From positions 1 through 12,150 of the forward strand of contig JBBRQD010000148.1 in assembly GCA_038227045.1 (NCBI GenBank): 12,150 bases of DNA. The letters run 5' to 3'. The stretch's first letter is position 1; each line of letters starts with the position of its first letter. The notes beneath the pieces were generated by a model. The model made no database searches, was not told the origin of the DNA, and was given only the letters and a program-made list of their open reading frames with translations. This document shows positions 12,073 to 12,150 of the stretch, in pieces. The position numbers and the translations under genes are program-made. The DNA comes from JANXLS01 sp038227045 (GTDB lineage Bacteria; Planctomycetota; SZUA-567; H5-PLA8).

Positions 12073-12150
12073 ATGACCGACTCGACATTATCTTCGGAAC
12101 GCGAGCATGAATTGGAGCATATGATCCGCAGTCTCGCACGTGAAATTGAC
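12073..12150 (+). CDS. 5' end of an unidentified gene (continues past window)
   Basis: ATG at 12073 opens a frame of 26 codons to the window edge: MTDSTLSSEREHELEHM and so on, a charged, probably helical N-terminus. The overlapping ATG at 12069 closes after 13 codons. No good ribosome binding site is visible. Too little is present to name a family. It follows the GH42-like gene by 58 bases on the same strand. Confidence 0.5.
   Translation, partial: MTDSTLSSEREHELEHMIRSLAREID

Overview
This 12.15 kb stretch of bacterial chromosome has moderately high G+C, and most of its genes lie on the minus strand. The gene set is that of a cell with peptidoglycan: murA, a secreted or membrane-anchored Amidase_2 protein, an M16-type exported protein and a GH42-like exported protein. 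The intergenic gaps are rich in palindromic repeats. My best guess at lineage is Planctomycetota (perhaps Phycisphaerae) or another soil/water phylum of similar genome style. That guess rests on general protein and repeat character, not on any search.

Layout. At 1-643 there is the tail of an unidentified plus-strand gene, then an A+T-richer plus-strand ORF of unknown function. At 693-2495 (minus) an mntA-hepT type toxin-antitoxin pair is followed directly by an N-acetylmuramoyl-L-alanine amidase-like gene. The hepT frame is broken by an in-frame TAG, and the catalytic RX4HXY motif is still readable behind that stop. At 2598-6600 (minus) an ABC-2 type exporter (ATPase, then permease), a gamma-carbonic-anhydrase-like hexapeptide protein and murA form one co-directional cluster. 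At 6962-8502 (minus) lie a zinc-ribbon membrane protein with a very good sigma70-like promoter and a membrane-anchored protein with a Pro-rich tail. At 8644-10137 (minus) lies an exported M16-family protein that lacks the zinc-binding HXXEH motif. At 10368-12014 (plus, divergent) lies an exported GH42-like protein that appears to stop early. A new plus-strand gene begins at 12073 and runs off the window.

The most notable points are: (i) the amber-interrupted hepT beside an intact antitoxin gene, whose extended frame ends in a GTGA overlap with the amidase start; (ii) several intergenic gaps filled by different palindromic repeats, one of which supplies the last codons and stop of the ABC ATPase and separates it from its permease; (iii) an M16 protein that should be non-catalytic; (iv) a GH42-like protein ending just after its Rossmann-like domain. 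I see no CRISPR array, rRNA, tRNA, complete insertion sequence or obvious large defence island. I do not see a complete new system that I could defend from sequence alone.
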